Positions 41,209 to 49,236 are shown, numbered from the stretch's first letter. The stretch: DNA of 64,000 nt from Myxococcus llanfairpwllgwyngyllgogerychwyrndrobwllllantysiliogogogochensis (GCF_006636215.1 NZ_VIFM01000021.1:1-64000); one strand, 5' to 3'. Numbers and translations: made by a program. Notes: generated by a model not told the origin, from the letters alone.

Positions 41209-41272
41209 GCCGTGGCGATATGGTGCCCTCCTGGCTCCGTTCCATTTCGGGAACGTGATGCCCGGAGGGTGG
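41209..41272 (+). repeat. Duplicated 64-bp spacer (between copies 1 and 2)
   Basis: This spacer and the one at 42779-42842 have the same length and match at 52 of 64 positions by my count. Both begin GCCGTGGCGATATG and end CGGAGGGTGG. They were duplicated with the genes. Each carries CGATATG (41216-41222 here). Confidence 0.75.
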
Positions 41273-42778
41273 ATGCGCTCGGTACTCTACGCGGTGGTGT
41301 TGTTGGCCTGGGGCTTGGGGGGCTGTGCGGCTCACCGAAGCGACCTGGAAATCCCGGACCGTGAAGCCATCTACGACCGGCCGCTCGCGGAGATGTGGCC
41401 GGAGGTCCGAGGCTACTTCACGCGCAACGAGCTGCCCTTCCGCGAGGACAAGGGCAGCATGGTGCTCCAGACGGAGTGGCGGCAGGAGTTCGGCGGCTCG
41501 AGGATTTCGGGCTTCTTCCACCGGTACATGGTGGTGGGCCGGCGCGAGACGCCCACGTCGAGCAAGCTGCAAATCTTCCGCATCACCAAGAGCTCCAACA
41601 AGACGCTGTCACAAGGCGGCAGGGAGCTGGACTGGGGCGTCTCGCGCGGTGTCGGACTGGGGCCCACCGGTCAGGAGGGCAGCGCAACGCATTCGATTTC
41701 GGAAGGTGATCAACCCCTGACCAGTGCCGAGGACTGGGAGGAGGTCATGGACACTCCGCGGGGCGAGAACCTCTTCATCGAATCGGCGCAGGCCCAGCGA
41801 GACCTGTTGATGGAGTGGCGGGTGTTCCGTGAGGTGGCACCGCTGCTGGCGAAGGAGGAGAACGCGCCCAAGCCGGTGCAGGTGGCCAAGGCCCCGAACG
41901 CGAAGGAGGCGCCGTCGCAAATCTCCATGGAGTGCGGGCTGCCCATCATCGGCCTGGGCAAGCAGGCGAAGCCGGGCGCGGTGCTGATGTTGGGCGAGCT
42001 GCACGGCACGCGCGAGGTGCCGCGCTTCGTGGCGCAGACCTCCTGTCAGGCGACCGTGGCGGGCATTCCGGTGACGGTGGGCCTGGAGCTTCCGTTGGAG
42101 AACCAGGGCCGCGTGGACGCGTTCCTGGAGAGCCAGGGCGGGGAAGAGGACTGGTTGAAGCTGATGGAGTCGCCGTTCTGGCGCAGCCCGTACCCGGATG
42201 GCCGTGGGAGCGAGGCGATGGCGAACATGCTGGAGCAGTTGCGCCAGTTGCGCTCGCGGGGCCTGGACGTGGACGTCGTCGTGTTCGACCACCCGAAGGC
42301 GAATGGTCAGCAGCGCGAGGACGCGATGGCGGCCACGCTCATCCACCAGGTGGAGTCCGCGCCCCAGCGCTTCTATGTGGTGCTGTCGGGCAACATCCAC
42401 TCGCGCACGAAGAAGGGCCTTCCGTGGAACAAGCAGCACCGGCCCATGGGTCTGATGCTGAAGGAGAAGCTCGACAGTGTGGTGTCGCTCGACATGGCCT
42501 ACGACACTGGCACCGCATGGATATGCTCGGTGGACTCGAAGGGCGTGCGGGACAGGCTGGACTGCGGCGTGCGCGAGGCGAAGGGCAAGGACAACGGCGA
42601 GCGCTACTTCGTGCACACGTGGGACTCGGTGAACTCGGAGGGCTACCACGGGGTGTTCTACGTGGGCGCGGTGAACGCGTCCGCGCCGGCCATCCGCGTG
42701 GGTGAGCGAGGGCCCGGCAAGGAGGGCAGCAAGAAGCCCTTCGCGCCCGAAGCGGAGTCTGTCGTCTCCGCGCGCTGA
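41273..42778 (+). CDS. Tandem lipoprotein copy 2: conserved N-domain plus TIKI/ChaN/EreA-like domain
   Basis: This 501-residue lipoprotein (lipobox LGGC) is closely similar to copies 1 and 3 over the N-terminal domain and the C-terminal hydrolase-like domain. GX2H motifs are GELH (241-244) and GNIH (373-376), the same 132-residue spacing as in the other copies. The linker (about residues 120-165) differs: it reads GVGLGPTGQEGSATHSI instead of the copy 1 or 3 sequence, and is longer than in copy 1. A shared EDWEEV segment also occurs in copy 3 but not in copy 1. ATG 41273 is placed by alignment with the other copies; GGAGGG lies unusually close (3-4 bases), so ATG 41258 is a possible alternative. 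Confidence 0.75.
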   Translation: MRSVLYAVVLLAWGLGGCAAHRSDLEIPDREAIYDRPLAEMWPEVRGYFTRNELPFREDKGSMVLQTEWRQEFGGSRISGFFHRYMVVGRRETPTSSKLQIFRITKSSNKTLSQGGRELDWGVSRGVGLGPTGQEGSATHSISEGDQPLTSAEDWEEVMDTPRGENLFIESAQAQRDLLMEWRVFREVAPLLAKEENAPKPVQVAKAPNAKEAPSQISMECGLPIIGLGKQAKPGAVLMLGELHGTREVPRFVAQTSCQATVAGIPVTVGLELPLENQGRVDAFLESQGGEEDWLKLMESPFWRSPYPDGRGSEAMANMLEQLRQLRSRGLDVDVVVFDHPKANGQQREDAMAATLIHQVESAPQRFYVVLSGNIHSRTKKGLPWNKQHRPMGLMLKEKLDSVVSLDMAYDTGTAWICSVDSKGVRDRLDCGVREAKGKDNGERYFVHTWDSVNSEGYHGVFYVGAVNASAPAIRVGERGPGKEGSKKPFAPEAESVVSAR

Positions 42779-42842
42779 GCCGTGGCGATATGCCACCCTC
42801 CCGCTCCCGTTCCATTCCCGGTACGCGATGCTCGGAGGGTGG
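42779..42842 (+). repeat. Duplicated 64-bp spacer (between copies 2 and 3)
   Basis: Second member of the spacer pair described at 41209-41272. CGATATG is at 42786-42792, again 57 bases before the next start. Confidence 0.75.
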
Positions 42843-44363
42843 ATGCGCTCAGCTGTGTATACGGTGTTGCTGTTGTCCTTGGGTTTGTCGGGCTGCGCGG
42901 CCCATCGCGGCGCGCTGGAGTACCCGGACCGGGAGGCCATCTACGACCGGCCCCTCGCGGAGATGTGGCCGCAGGTTCGGGAGTTCTTCACCCGCAACGA
43001 GCTGCCCTTCCGTGAGGACAAGGACAGCATGGTGCTGGAGACGGAGTGGCGGCAGGAGTTCGGCGGCTCGAAGATTTCGGGCTTCTTCCACCGGTACATG
43101 GTGGTGGGCCGGCGCGAGACGCCCACGTCGAGCAAGCTGCAAATCTTCCGCATCACCAAGAGCCTGAACAAGACCCTGGCCAACTCGGGCAATCAGGTGG
43201 ACTGGAGCCCGACCCGGGCCTGGGGCATGGGGGCGACGATTGAGGGCCCGGCCGAGGATTACAAGGCCGAGCCGATTCAGCCAGCGAGCGCGCCGCTGTC
43301 GTCGGCCGAGGACTGGGAGGAGGTCATCGCCACGCCTCGGGGAGAGACCTCGTTCTTCGCGGAGTCGGGCCAGGGGCAGCGAGACCTGGTGATGGAGTGG
43401 CGGGTGTTCCGCGAGGTGGCGCCGCTGCTGGCGAAGGAGGAGAACGCGCCCAAGCCGGTGCAGGTGGCCAAGGCGCCGAACGCGAAGGAAGCACCGTCGC
43501 AGTTCGCGGTGGAGTGTGGCCTGCCCATCATCGGCCTGGGCAAGCAGGTGAAGGAGGGTGGGGTGCTGCTGCTGGGTGAGGTGCACGGAACGCGCGAGGT
43601 GCCGCGCTTCGTCGCGCAGGCCGCCTGTCAGGCGGTGGTGGCGGGCATCCCGGTGACGGTGGGCCTGGAGCTGCCGCTGGAGAACCAGGGGCGCGTGGAC
43701 GCGTTCCTGGAGAGCGCGGGTGAAGAGGCGGACTGGCTGAAGCTGATGGAGGCGCCCTTCTGGCGCAGCCCGTATCCGGACGGCCGTGGCAGCGAGGCGA
43801 TGGCGAACATGTTGGAGCACCTGCGCCAACTGCGCTCACAGGGCCTGGACGTGGACGTCTTCGTCTTCGACCACCCGAAGGCCAACGGGCAGCAGCGCGA
43901 GGACGCGATGGCGGGCACGGTGGCGTTCCAGGTGGAGTCGAGCCCCCAGCGCTTCCACATGGTGTTGTCGGGGAACATCCACTCGCGCACGAAGCAGGGC
44001 CTGCCGTGGGACCAGAAGCACCGGCCCATGGGGTACTTGCTGGAGCAGCGGCTGGAGCATGTGGTGGCGCTGGACATGGCGTACGCCAGCGGCTCGGCGT
44101 GGATCTGCTCGGTGGACCAGAAGGGCGTGAAGAACTCGCTCGACTGCGGTGTGCGTGAGGCGAAGGGCAAGGACAACGGCACCCGCTTCTTCGTGCACAC
44201 CTGGGACTCCACGAACTCGGAGGGCTACCACGGGGTCTTCTACGTGGGCGCGGTGAACGCATCCGCACCGGCGGTGCAGCGCGGCCTGGGGCGTCCGGGC
44301 GCGGATGACAACACCGTCCACCCGGCTCCGGACGAGGGCTCGAAGATGGCGTTCGCGCGCTGA
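42843..44363 (+). CDS. Tandem lipoprotein copy 3: conserved N-domain plus TIKI/ChaN/EreA-like domain
   Basis: This 506-residue lipoprotein (lipobox LSGC) is the third paralog. Motifs are GEVH (245-248, in LLLGEVHGTREVPRF) and GNIH (377-380). The linker is the longest of the three (WSPTRAWGMGATIEGP, AEDYKAEPIQPASAP), while the segments on either side (TPTSSKLQIFRITKS and QRDLVMEWRVFREVAPLL) are nearly unchanged. The last residues also differ from copies 1 and 2 (GRPGADDNTVHPAPDEG). In the C-terminal domain it departs most at YASGSAWICSVDQKGVKNS, where copies 1 and 2 read YDTGTTWIC/YDTGTAWIC and SVDSKGVRDR. Start ATG 42843 by alignment. Confidence 0.75.
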   Translation: MRSAVYTVLLLSLGLSGCAAHRGALEYPDREAIYDRPLAEMWPQVREFFTRNELPFREDKDSMVLETEWRQEFGGSKISGFFHRYMVVGRRETPTSSKLQIFRITKSLNKTLANSGNQVDWSPTRAWGMGATIEGPAEDYKAEPIQPASAPLSSAEDWEEVIATPRGETSFFAESGQGQRDLVMEWRVFREVAPLLAKEENAPKPVQVAKAPNAKEAPSQFAVECGLPIIGLGKQVKEGGVLLLGEVHGTREVPRFVAQAACQAVVAGIPVTVGLELPLENQGRVDAFLESAGEEADWLKLMEAPFWRSPYPDGRGSEAMANMLEHLRQLRSQGLDVDVFVFDHPKANGQQREDAMAGTVAFQVESSPQRFHMVLSGNIHSRTKQGLPWDQKHRPMGYLLEQRLEHVVALDMAYASGSAWICSVDQKGVKNSLDCGVREAKGKDNGTRFFVHTWDSTNSEGYHGVFYVGAVNASAPAVQRGLGRPGADDNTVHPAPDEGSKMAFAR

Positions 44364-44416
44364 CAGCCTCGCTGGCGGACCGTGTCGTGGCTGCTGCGGG
44401 GCGCGGTCCGCTGGCA

Positions 44417-44422
44417 TACGCT
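44417..44422 (+). promoter_or_regulatory. Candidate -10 element of a leaderless transcript
   Basis: TACGCT lies 6 bases before the GTG start at 44429, with no ribosome-binding site between. Confidence 0.35.
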
Positions 44423-44428
44423 GTCGGG

Positions 44429-45811
44429 GTGAGCGACATCACTGTCTACCAGCCGGACTTCCTGTACGTGGGAGGCCGGCTCATCGAGGGACGTGCCCTG
44501 GCCGTGGGTGCCGGGGGCCGCGTCGTCGAGGCGTCGTCCGTGCCCGCCGGGGCGAGCGTCGTACGGCTCCCGGGCCGCGCGCTGCTGCCGGGGCTGGTCA
44601 ACGGCCACTCCCATGCCTTCCAGCGCCTGATTCGCGGACGCACGGAGTACGTCGTCTCCGGACGCGAGGCGGATGACTTCTGGAGCTGGCGCGAGGCCAT
44701 GTATCGCGCCGCCGAGGCCCTGGGCCCCGAGGACGTGTACGTGGCCTCGCGGCAGGTCTTCGTGGAGATGGCGCTGGCGGGCATCACCACCGTGGGCGAG
44801 TTCCACTACATCCATCACCAACAGGACGGCACGCCGTACGCGGACCGGAACGCGCTGGCCCACGCGGTCATCCGGGCCGCGCGGGACGCAGGGCTTCGCA
44901 TCTGTCTGTTGCGCGTGGGGTATGCGCGCGCGGGCTACCAGGTCGCGGCGAATCCGCGACAGCGTCGCTTCATCGACCCGGACGTGGACACCTTTCTCGC
45001 GTCGGCGGAGTCGCTGGCTCGCGAGGTGCGGGACGACGCGGCGGTCAGCGTGGGACTGGCGCCGCACAGCGTGCGAGCGGTGACGAAGGACTGGCTGGCC
45101 GCCGTCTCGAAGGCAGCTGGATTCCCCGTGCACATGCATGTGGCGGAGCAGCCGAAGGAAATCGAGGCGTGCCTCGCCGAGCATGGGCGACGGCCGGTGG
45201 AGCTGCTGTCGGACCTGGGGCTGTTGAGCGCGGGCTTCACCGCCGTGCATGGCGTGCACCTGACGGACGAGGAGGTGGCCATGCTGGGCACCGCCCGGGC
45301 GACGGTGTGCGCGTGTCCTTCCACGGAGCGCAACCTGGGTGATGGCATCGTTCCAGCGGATGCGCTGGTGAAGGCGGGTGCGAGCATCAGCCTGGGCTCG
45401 GACAGTCAGGCGCTGGTGGACTTGCTGGACGAGGCGCGTCAGCTCGAAGGCCACCTGCGGCTCGCGAGGCTGCGGCGCGCGGTGCTGGACCCGGGAGGCG
45501 GGGAGGTGTCGGGCCTGGCGGCGCGACTGTTGGGCATGGCCACGGTGGAGGGGTCGCGCAGTCTGGGCCTGTCCACGGGGATGCTGGAGGAGGGGGCGCT
45601 CGCGGACTTCTTCACGGTGGACGTGGGGCACCCGTCGCTGGTGGGCGCGGGGCCTTCATCGTTGCTGGCTTCCATTGTCCTGGGTGCTGACAAGGCGGCG
45701 GTGCGCGAGGTGGCGGTGGCCGGACGGCTGGTGGTGAGGGAGGGCCGGCATCCGCTCGCGGAGGAGAGTGGACGCGCCTTCCAGGCGCTCGCGCGCACGC
45801 TGTACCCCTGA
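44429..45811 (+). CDS. hutF: Formimidoylglutamate deiminase
   Basis: This 460-residue amidohydrolase matches HutF. The metal site begins GLVNGHSHAFQRLIRGR, and further motifs are GEFHYIHHQQDGTPY, LAPHSVRAV, VHMHVAEQPKEI and LGSDSQALVD. HutF converts N-formimino-L-glutamate to N-formyl-L-glutamate and ammonia in the five-step histidine degradation pathway. Other hut genes (hutH, hutU, hutI) and the usual next gene hutG are not in the window. Instead an ArgE-like deacetylase follows after 84 bases on the same strand. I chose GTG 44429 (protein begins SDITVYQPDFLYVGG) because the frame upstream adds only low-complexity residues and a -10-like TACGCT lies just before it. Confidence 0.88.
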   Translation: MSDITVYQPDFLYVGGRLIEGRALAVGAGGRVVEASSVPAGASVVRLPGRALLPGLVNGHSHAFQRLIRGRTEYVVSGREADDFWSWREAMYRAAEALGPEDVYVASRQVFVEMALAGITTVGEFHYIHHQQDGTPYADRNALAHAVIRAARDAGLRICLLRVGYARAGYQVAANPRQRRFIDPDVDTFLASAESLAREVRDDAAVSVGLAPHSVRAVTKDWLAAVSKAAGFPVHMHVAEQPKEIEACLAEHGRRPVELLSDLGLLSAGFTAVHGVHLTDEEVAMLGTARATVCACPSTERNLGDGIVPADALVKAGASISLGSDSQALVDLLDEARQLEGHLRLARLRRAVLDPGGGEVSGLAARLLGMATVEGSRSLGLSTGMLEEGALADFFTVDVGHPSLVGAGPSSLLASIVLGADKAAVREVAVAGRLVVREGRHPLAEESGRAFQALARTLYP

Positions 45812-45895
45812 CGGGGCGTGGGAGACAGGAGTCCCTCCGGGGGCTGGCGCCAGACGCCAGGGGGTGGCATGACGCGGCCACCGGAGGTTGTCTTC

Positions 45896-47032
45896 ATGAG
45901 CGACACGCTGCCCGCGCTGCGGGCCACCCTGACGGAGTTGGTGGCGATGGACACCACGTCCGCGCGACCCAATGCCCCGCTCATCGACTATGCGCAGGCG
46001 CGCCTGGAGAAGGCGGGCTTCAGCGCCGAGCGTCAGCGGTACACCGACGACGCGGGCGTGGAGAAGGTGAACCTGGTCGCCGTGAAGGGCGGCTCCGGAC
46101 GCGCGGCGCTCGCGCTGGTGGGGCACTCCGACTGCGTGCCGTTCGATGCGGCGTGGACGGATGCGCTGAAGCTGACGGAGAAGGAAGGCAAGCTCTACGC
46201 GCGCGGCGCCTGCGACACGAAGGGCTTCATCGCCTGTGCGCTGCATGCCGCGGAGCGAGCCACGAAGCTTCAGGCCCCGCTGATGGTGGTGCTTACCGCC
46301 GACGAGGAAGTGGGGCTGGTGGGCGCCAAGAAGTTGGTGGCGGCGGGACTGGGCCGCGCGCGCCACGCCATCGTCGGAGAGCCCACGAAGCTCACGCCGG
46401 TGCGCGCCAACAAGGGCTATTGCCTGGCGGAGGTGGAGGTGCTCGGCAAGGAGGGCCACAGCGCGTATCCGGACACGGGCGCGTCCGCCATCTTCCGCGC
46501 GGGACGCTTCCTGAACCGGCTGGAGCAGCTCGCCACGACGGTGCTGCGCGAGGAGCTGGACGAGGGCTTCCAGCCGCCCTTCACCACTGTGAACGTGGGC
46601 GTCATCCAGGGGGGCAAGGCGAAGAACATCCTGCCGGGCTCGTGCCGCTTCACAGTGGAGTGGCGGCCCATTCCGGGACAGCCGGTGCAGCGGGTGGCCG
46701 AGCTGCTGGAGTCCATCCGTCAGGAGCTGGTGCGCGACGAGCCCGCCTACGAGGCCCACATCCGCGTGCTGCGCACGGACCGGGGTGTGAATACGCGCGC
46801 GGATGCGGAGGTGGTGCGCTTCCTCGCGAAGGCCAGTGGCAACGCGTCCACCACGGTGCCTTTCGGCACGGAGGCTCCGCAGATGACGGAGCTGGGAGCG
46901 GAGGCCGTGGTGTTCGGCCCCGGCGACATCCGCGTGGCGCATCAGACGGGCGAGTACGTGCCCACCGAGGACCTGGTGCGCTGCGAGGCCGTGCTGTCGC
47001 GCGCCGTCGCACACTTCTGCGGCGAGCAGTGA
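45896..47032 (+). CDS. argE: ArgE-like M20 family deacetylase
   Basis: This 378-residue protein is an M20 metallopeptidase-family deacylase of the acetylornithine deacetylase/succinyl-diaminopimelate desuccinylase group. Metal-binding motifs are GHSDCVPFD (about residue 76), GACDTKGFIACAL and TADEEVGLVGA with the catalytic Glu pair. The dimerisation domain follows (about 180-290, ANKGYCLAEVEVLGKEGHSA). ArgE removes acetyl from N-acetylornithine in arginine synthesis. Because it sits right behind hutF, it may instead or also act on N-formylglutamate, taking the place of HutG; this is inference. GGAGG at 45882-45886 sets ATG 45896. Confidence 0.82.
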   Translation: MSDTLPALRATLTELVAMDTTSARPNAPLIDYAQARLEKAGFSAERQRYTDDAGVEKVNLVAVKGGSGRAALALVGHSDCVPFDAAWTDALKLTEKEGKLYARGACDTKGFIACALHAAERATKLQAPLMVVLTADEEVGLVGAKKLVAAGLGRARHAIVGEPTKLTPVRANKGYCLAEVEVLGKEGHSAYPDTGASAIFRAGRFLNRLEQLATTVLREELDEGFQPPFTTVNVGVIQGGKAKNILPGSCRFTVEWRPIPGQPVQRVAELLESIRQELVRDEPAYEAHIRVLRTDRGVNTRADAEVVRFLAKASGNASTTVPFGTEAPQMTELGAEAVVFGPGDIRVAHQTGEYVPTEDLVRCEAVLSRAVAHFCGEQ

Positions 47033-47482
47033 GGCAGGCCGGGGCGGCGCTCGTCGGAGTGCGCCGCCCGGTTCTCCAGGCCGGAAGTCACCGGTGTGAG
47101 GTCACCCACGTGAGTGGCGCTCGCATGAAGTCGTCGCCGGAGCACGTTGGCGGCGGCAGAGGAACCTGAGGGCGCGCGCTTCGTGCGTCGCGAGGCTCAC
47201 ATCGTTGGTGGGTTCACCCACGTGGGCACTGCTCGTGTTTGTCGTCGCCGGAGCGCATGGGCGGGGACAGTGGCACCTGGAGGAAGGGCGCGCGCCTCGT
47301 GCGTCGCGAGGCTCCCATTGTTGGGAGCCGCTCGTGTTTTTCATCGCCGGAGCGCATGGGCGGGGACAGAGGCACCTGAATGAAGCGCGCACGTCTCGTG
47401 CGTCGCGAAGTTCCCGGCGTTATGAAGATGCCGCCGGTGCACACTCCGTGCTTTCTCTCCGGCTCCTTTCTGGACCGACGAC
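47033..47482. other. Gene-free region holding a tandem-repeat patch
   Basis: This 450-base stretch between argE and the flavin reductase holds no gene I can support. Most of it (47101-47424) is three diverged direct repeats. Small open frames on both strands reflect the repeats and have no family resemblance. Confidence 0.7.
47101..47424. repeat. Three imperfect tandem repeats of about 100-115 bp
   Basis: Shared blocks show the periodicity. CGTGCGTCGCGA occurs at 47182-47193, 47298-47309 and 47397-47408, and GCCGGAGC at about 47136, 47247 and 47346. GCATGGGCGGGGACAG is shared by the last two copies. Copy limits are roughly 47101-47211, 47212-47327 and 47328-47424, with a fragment after. Within copy 2, GCCTCG (47294-47299) and CGAGGC (47307-47312) can form a 6-bp hairpin with a 7-base loop; copies 1 and 3 keep weaker versions. 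No protein, CRISPR or insertion-sequence character is visible. Confidence 0.75.
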
Positions 47483-48088
47483 ATGAGTTCCTCCGCCGCG
47501 ACGCCGCGCAACGTCCTCTTCCTGCTCGCCAGTGCCCGTGAGAACGGCAACGCAGAGCAGCTCGCCCGAAAGGCCGCGGAGTCGCTGCCTTCCGGCACGG
47601 TGACGGACTGGCTCCGGCTGGACGCCTACCAGCACGAGGCTTTTCGAGACCTGCGCCATGCCCCCGGCGGCTACGCGTCACGGCCCGCGAGCCCGGAGAT
47701 GCTGGCGCTCGCCGAGCGGACCCTCGCCGCCGACGAACTGGTCATCGTCGCCCCCGTGTACTGGTACAGCCTCCCCGCCAGCGCGCAGTCCTACCTGGAA
47801 CACTGGTCCTGGTGGTTCCGGCTGCCGGAGCTGCGCTTCCGCGAGCGCATGCGCGGCAAGGTGCTGTCGCTCGTGACGACCCACTCCTCCGACGAGGATG
47901 ACGGCGTGGCGCAGCCGCTGCTCATGAGCCTCCAGCTCAGCGCGGATTACATGGAGATGGGGTGGAGAGGCGCCCTCATCGGCCATGGCAATCAGCCTGG
48001 AGAGGTGCTCCAGGACCCTCGCGCCATGGCCAACGCTCGTGAGTTTCTCCGGCGTCCCGTGACTGTCGCGAAAGTCGAAGCTGCCTGA
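47483..48088 (+). CDS. NAD(P)H-dependent flavin oxidoreductase (flavodoxin-like fold)
   Basis: This 201-residue protein has the NADPH-dependent FMN reductase/NQO-like pattern. The phosphate-binding loop is VLFLLASARENGNAEQLA and the second flavin motif is VIVAPVYWYSLPASAQSYLEHW. A C-terminal helix follows EDDGVAQPLLMSLQ. It probably reduces quinones, azo compounds or flavins with NAD(P)H. The ATG at 47483 has no strong Shine-Dalgarno site. The upstream region is the repeat patch at 47.1-47.4 kb, so its promoter may lie within or just after the repeats. Confidence 0.82.
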   Translation: MSSSAATPRNVLFLLASARENGNAEQLARKAAESLPSGTVTDWLRLDAYQHEAFRDLRHAPGGYASRPASPEMLALAERTLAADELVIVAPVYWYSLPASAQSYLEHWSWWFRLPELRFRERMRGKVLSLVTTHSSDEDDGVAQPLLMSLQLSADYMEMGWRGALIGHGNQPGEVLQDPRAMANAREFLRRPVTVAKVEAA

Positions 48089-48263
48089 ACTTTGGGAGTG
48101 CGGGGCACTGAATTGACGCGTGCTCCCGTGCGCCGCTAGGTTGCCGCGCCTTCGGACCCGGGGGGCTTGCGAGCGCATTGTGCCGCACGCTGTGTCGTCA
48201 GTGATTCTGACGTGTCACGTCCCTCCGGCCATCCGTGTCTGAATTCCCTGGAGGGGGAGTCAC

Positions 48264-49163
48264 ATGCAGCGTGGCAGGTGGTTGTTCGCGGTGATGTCGC
48301 TGGTGGCGGTGAGCGCGTGGGCCCAGGTGCCCGAGCAGGCGGGTGACTCGGAGGAGGTGGAGGCCCCGGCGCTTCCCGAGCTGCACCCGCGGACCGGTGA
48401 GGTCGTGCTGGGAGGCGGCCTGGCGAAGATGGTGGTGCCGGAGAGCTTCGGCTACCTCTCGCCCGAGGAAGCGGAGAAGGTGCTCGTGGAGGTCTGGGGC
48501 AACCCGCCCGGCTCCAAGACGCTGGGCATGGTGATTCCGTCGGACGTGAGCGTGGACTCGCCCGAGGGCTGGGGCGTCGTCATCCAGTACGACGACGATG
48601 GCCACGTGGAGGACGAGGACGCGGCGGGCATCGACTACGCGGACCTGCTCGAGGAAATGCAGGGGAACACCCGCGATGAGAACGCCGAGCGCGTCAAGGG
48701 GGGCTACGGGGCGGTGGAGCTGGTGGGTTGGGCCGCGACTCCGCGCTACGACGCGAGCACTCGCAAGCTGTACTGGGCGCAGGAGCTGGGCTTCGGTGAC
48801 TCGAAGGAGCACACGCTGAACTACAACGTCCGCGTGCTGGGCAAGGAGGGCGTGCTGGTGCTCAACGCCGTCGCCAGCATGGTGGCGCTGCCCCAGGTGG
48901 AGAAGGACATGCAGCAGGTGCTGGCCTTCACCCACTTCCAGCCCGGCCACCGCTACGAGGACTTCGACCCGAGCACCGGCCGCGTGGCCGCGTACGGTGT
49001 CGCGGGTCTGGTCGCCGGCAAGGTGGCCGCGAAGGCGGGGCTCTTCAAGGGGCTGATCGCGGTGCTGGTGGCCGGCAAGAAGGTCATCTTCGCTGGCCTC
49101 GCGCTGCTCGTCGTCGCGCTGGGCAAGCTGTTCAAGCGCGGTGGCAACGACGGCACGCCGTAG
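48264..49163 (+). CDS. DUF2167 membrane-associated protein
   Basis: This 299-residue protein has a signal sequence (LFAVMSLVAVSAWA) and the DUF2167 domain: VVLGGGLAKMVVPESFGYLSP, WGNPPGSKTLGMVIPS, VELVGWAATPRYDASTRKLYWA and HTLNYNVRVLGKEGVLVLNAV. A C-terminal pair of hydrophobic segments (GVAGLVAGKVAAKAGLFKGL, VIFAGLALLVVALG) follows, ending in KRGGNDGTP. Known DUF2167 proteins have no assigned biochemical role. GGAGGGGGAG lies 5 bases before ATG 48264. A strong terminator follows. Confidence 0.85.
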   Translation: MQRGRWLFAVMSLVAVSAWAQVPEQAGDSEEVEAPALPELHPRTGEVVLGGGLAKMVVPESFGYLSPEEAEKVLVEVWGNPPGSKTLGMVIPSDVSVDSPEGWGVVIQYDDDGHVEDEDAAGIDYADLLEEMQGNTRDENAERVKGGYGAVELVGWAATPRYDASTRKLYWAQELGFGDSKEHTLNYNVRVLGKEGVLVLNAVASMVALPQVEKDMQQVLAFTHFQPGHRYEDFDPSTGRVAAYGVAGLVAGKVAAKAGLFKGLIAVLVAGKKVIFAGLALLVVALGKLFKRGGNDGTP

Positions 49164-49188
49164 TCACCGGCGCACTGGAGTGCAGACA

Positions 49189-49218
49189 GAGGCTCGGGAC
49201 CCCGCGGTCCCGGGCCTC
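49189..49218. terminator. Strong intrinsic terminator between DUF2167 gene and mfd
   Basis: GAGGCTCGGGACC (49189-49201) pairs with GGTCCCGGGCCTC (49206-49218) across a 4-base loop CCGC, a 13-bp stem with one T-G wobble. On the plus strand it is followed by ttctcgttt. It separates convergent genes and likely acts in both directions. Confidence 0.8.
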
Positions 49219-49236
49219 TTCTCGTTTCGGGACGGC

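Noticed and set aside
45844-45860. CTGGCG/CGCCAG hairpin before the ArgE-like gene
   Set aside because: Only a 6-bp stem with no T-run; too weak to call a terminator or attenuator.
47102-47392. Small open frames on both strands in the repeat patch
   Set aside because: They follow the repeat structure (for example CPRPCAPA recurring on the minus strand), have no good start sites and no family resemblance.
47101-47424. CRISPR array
   Set aside because: Units are 99-116 bp, diverged throughout, with no short constant repeat plus unique spacers and no cas genes.
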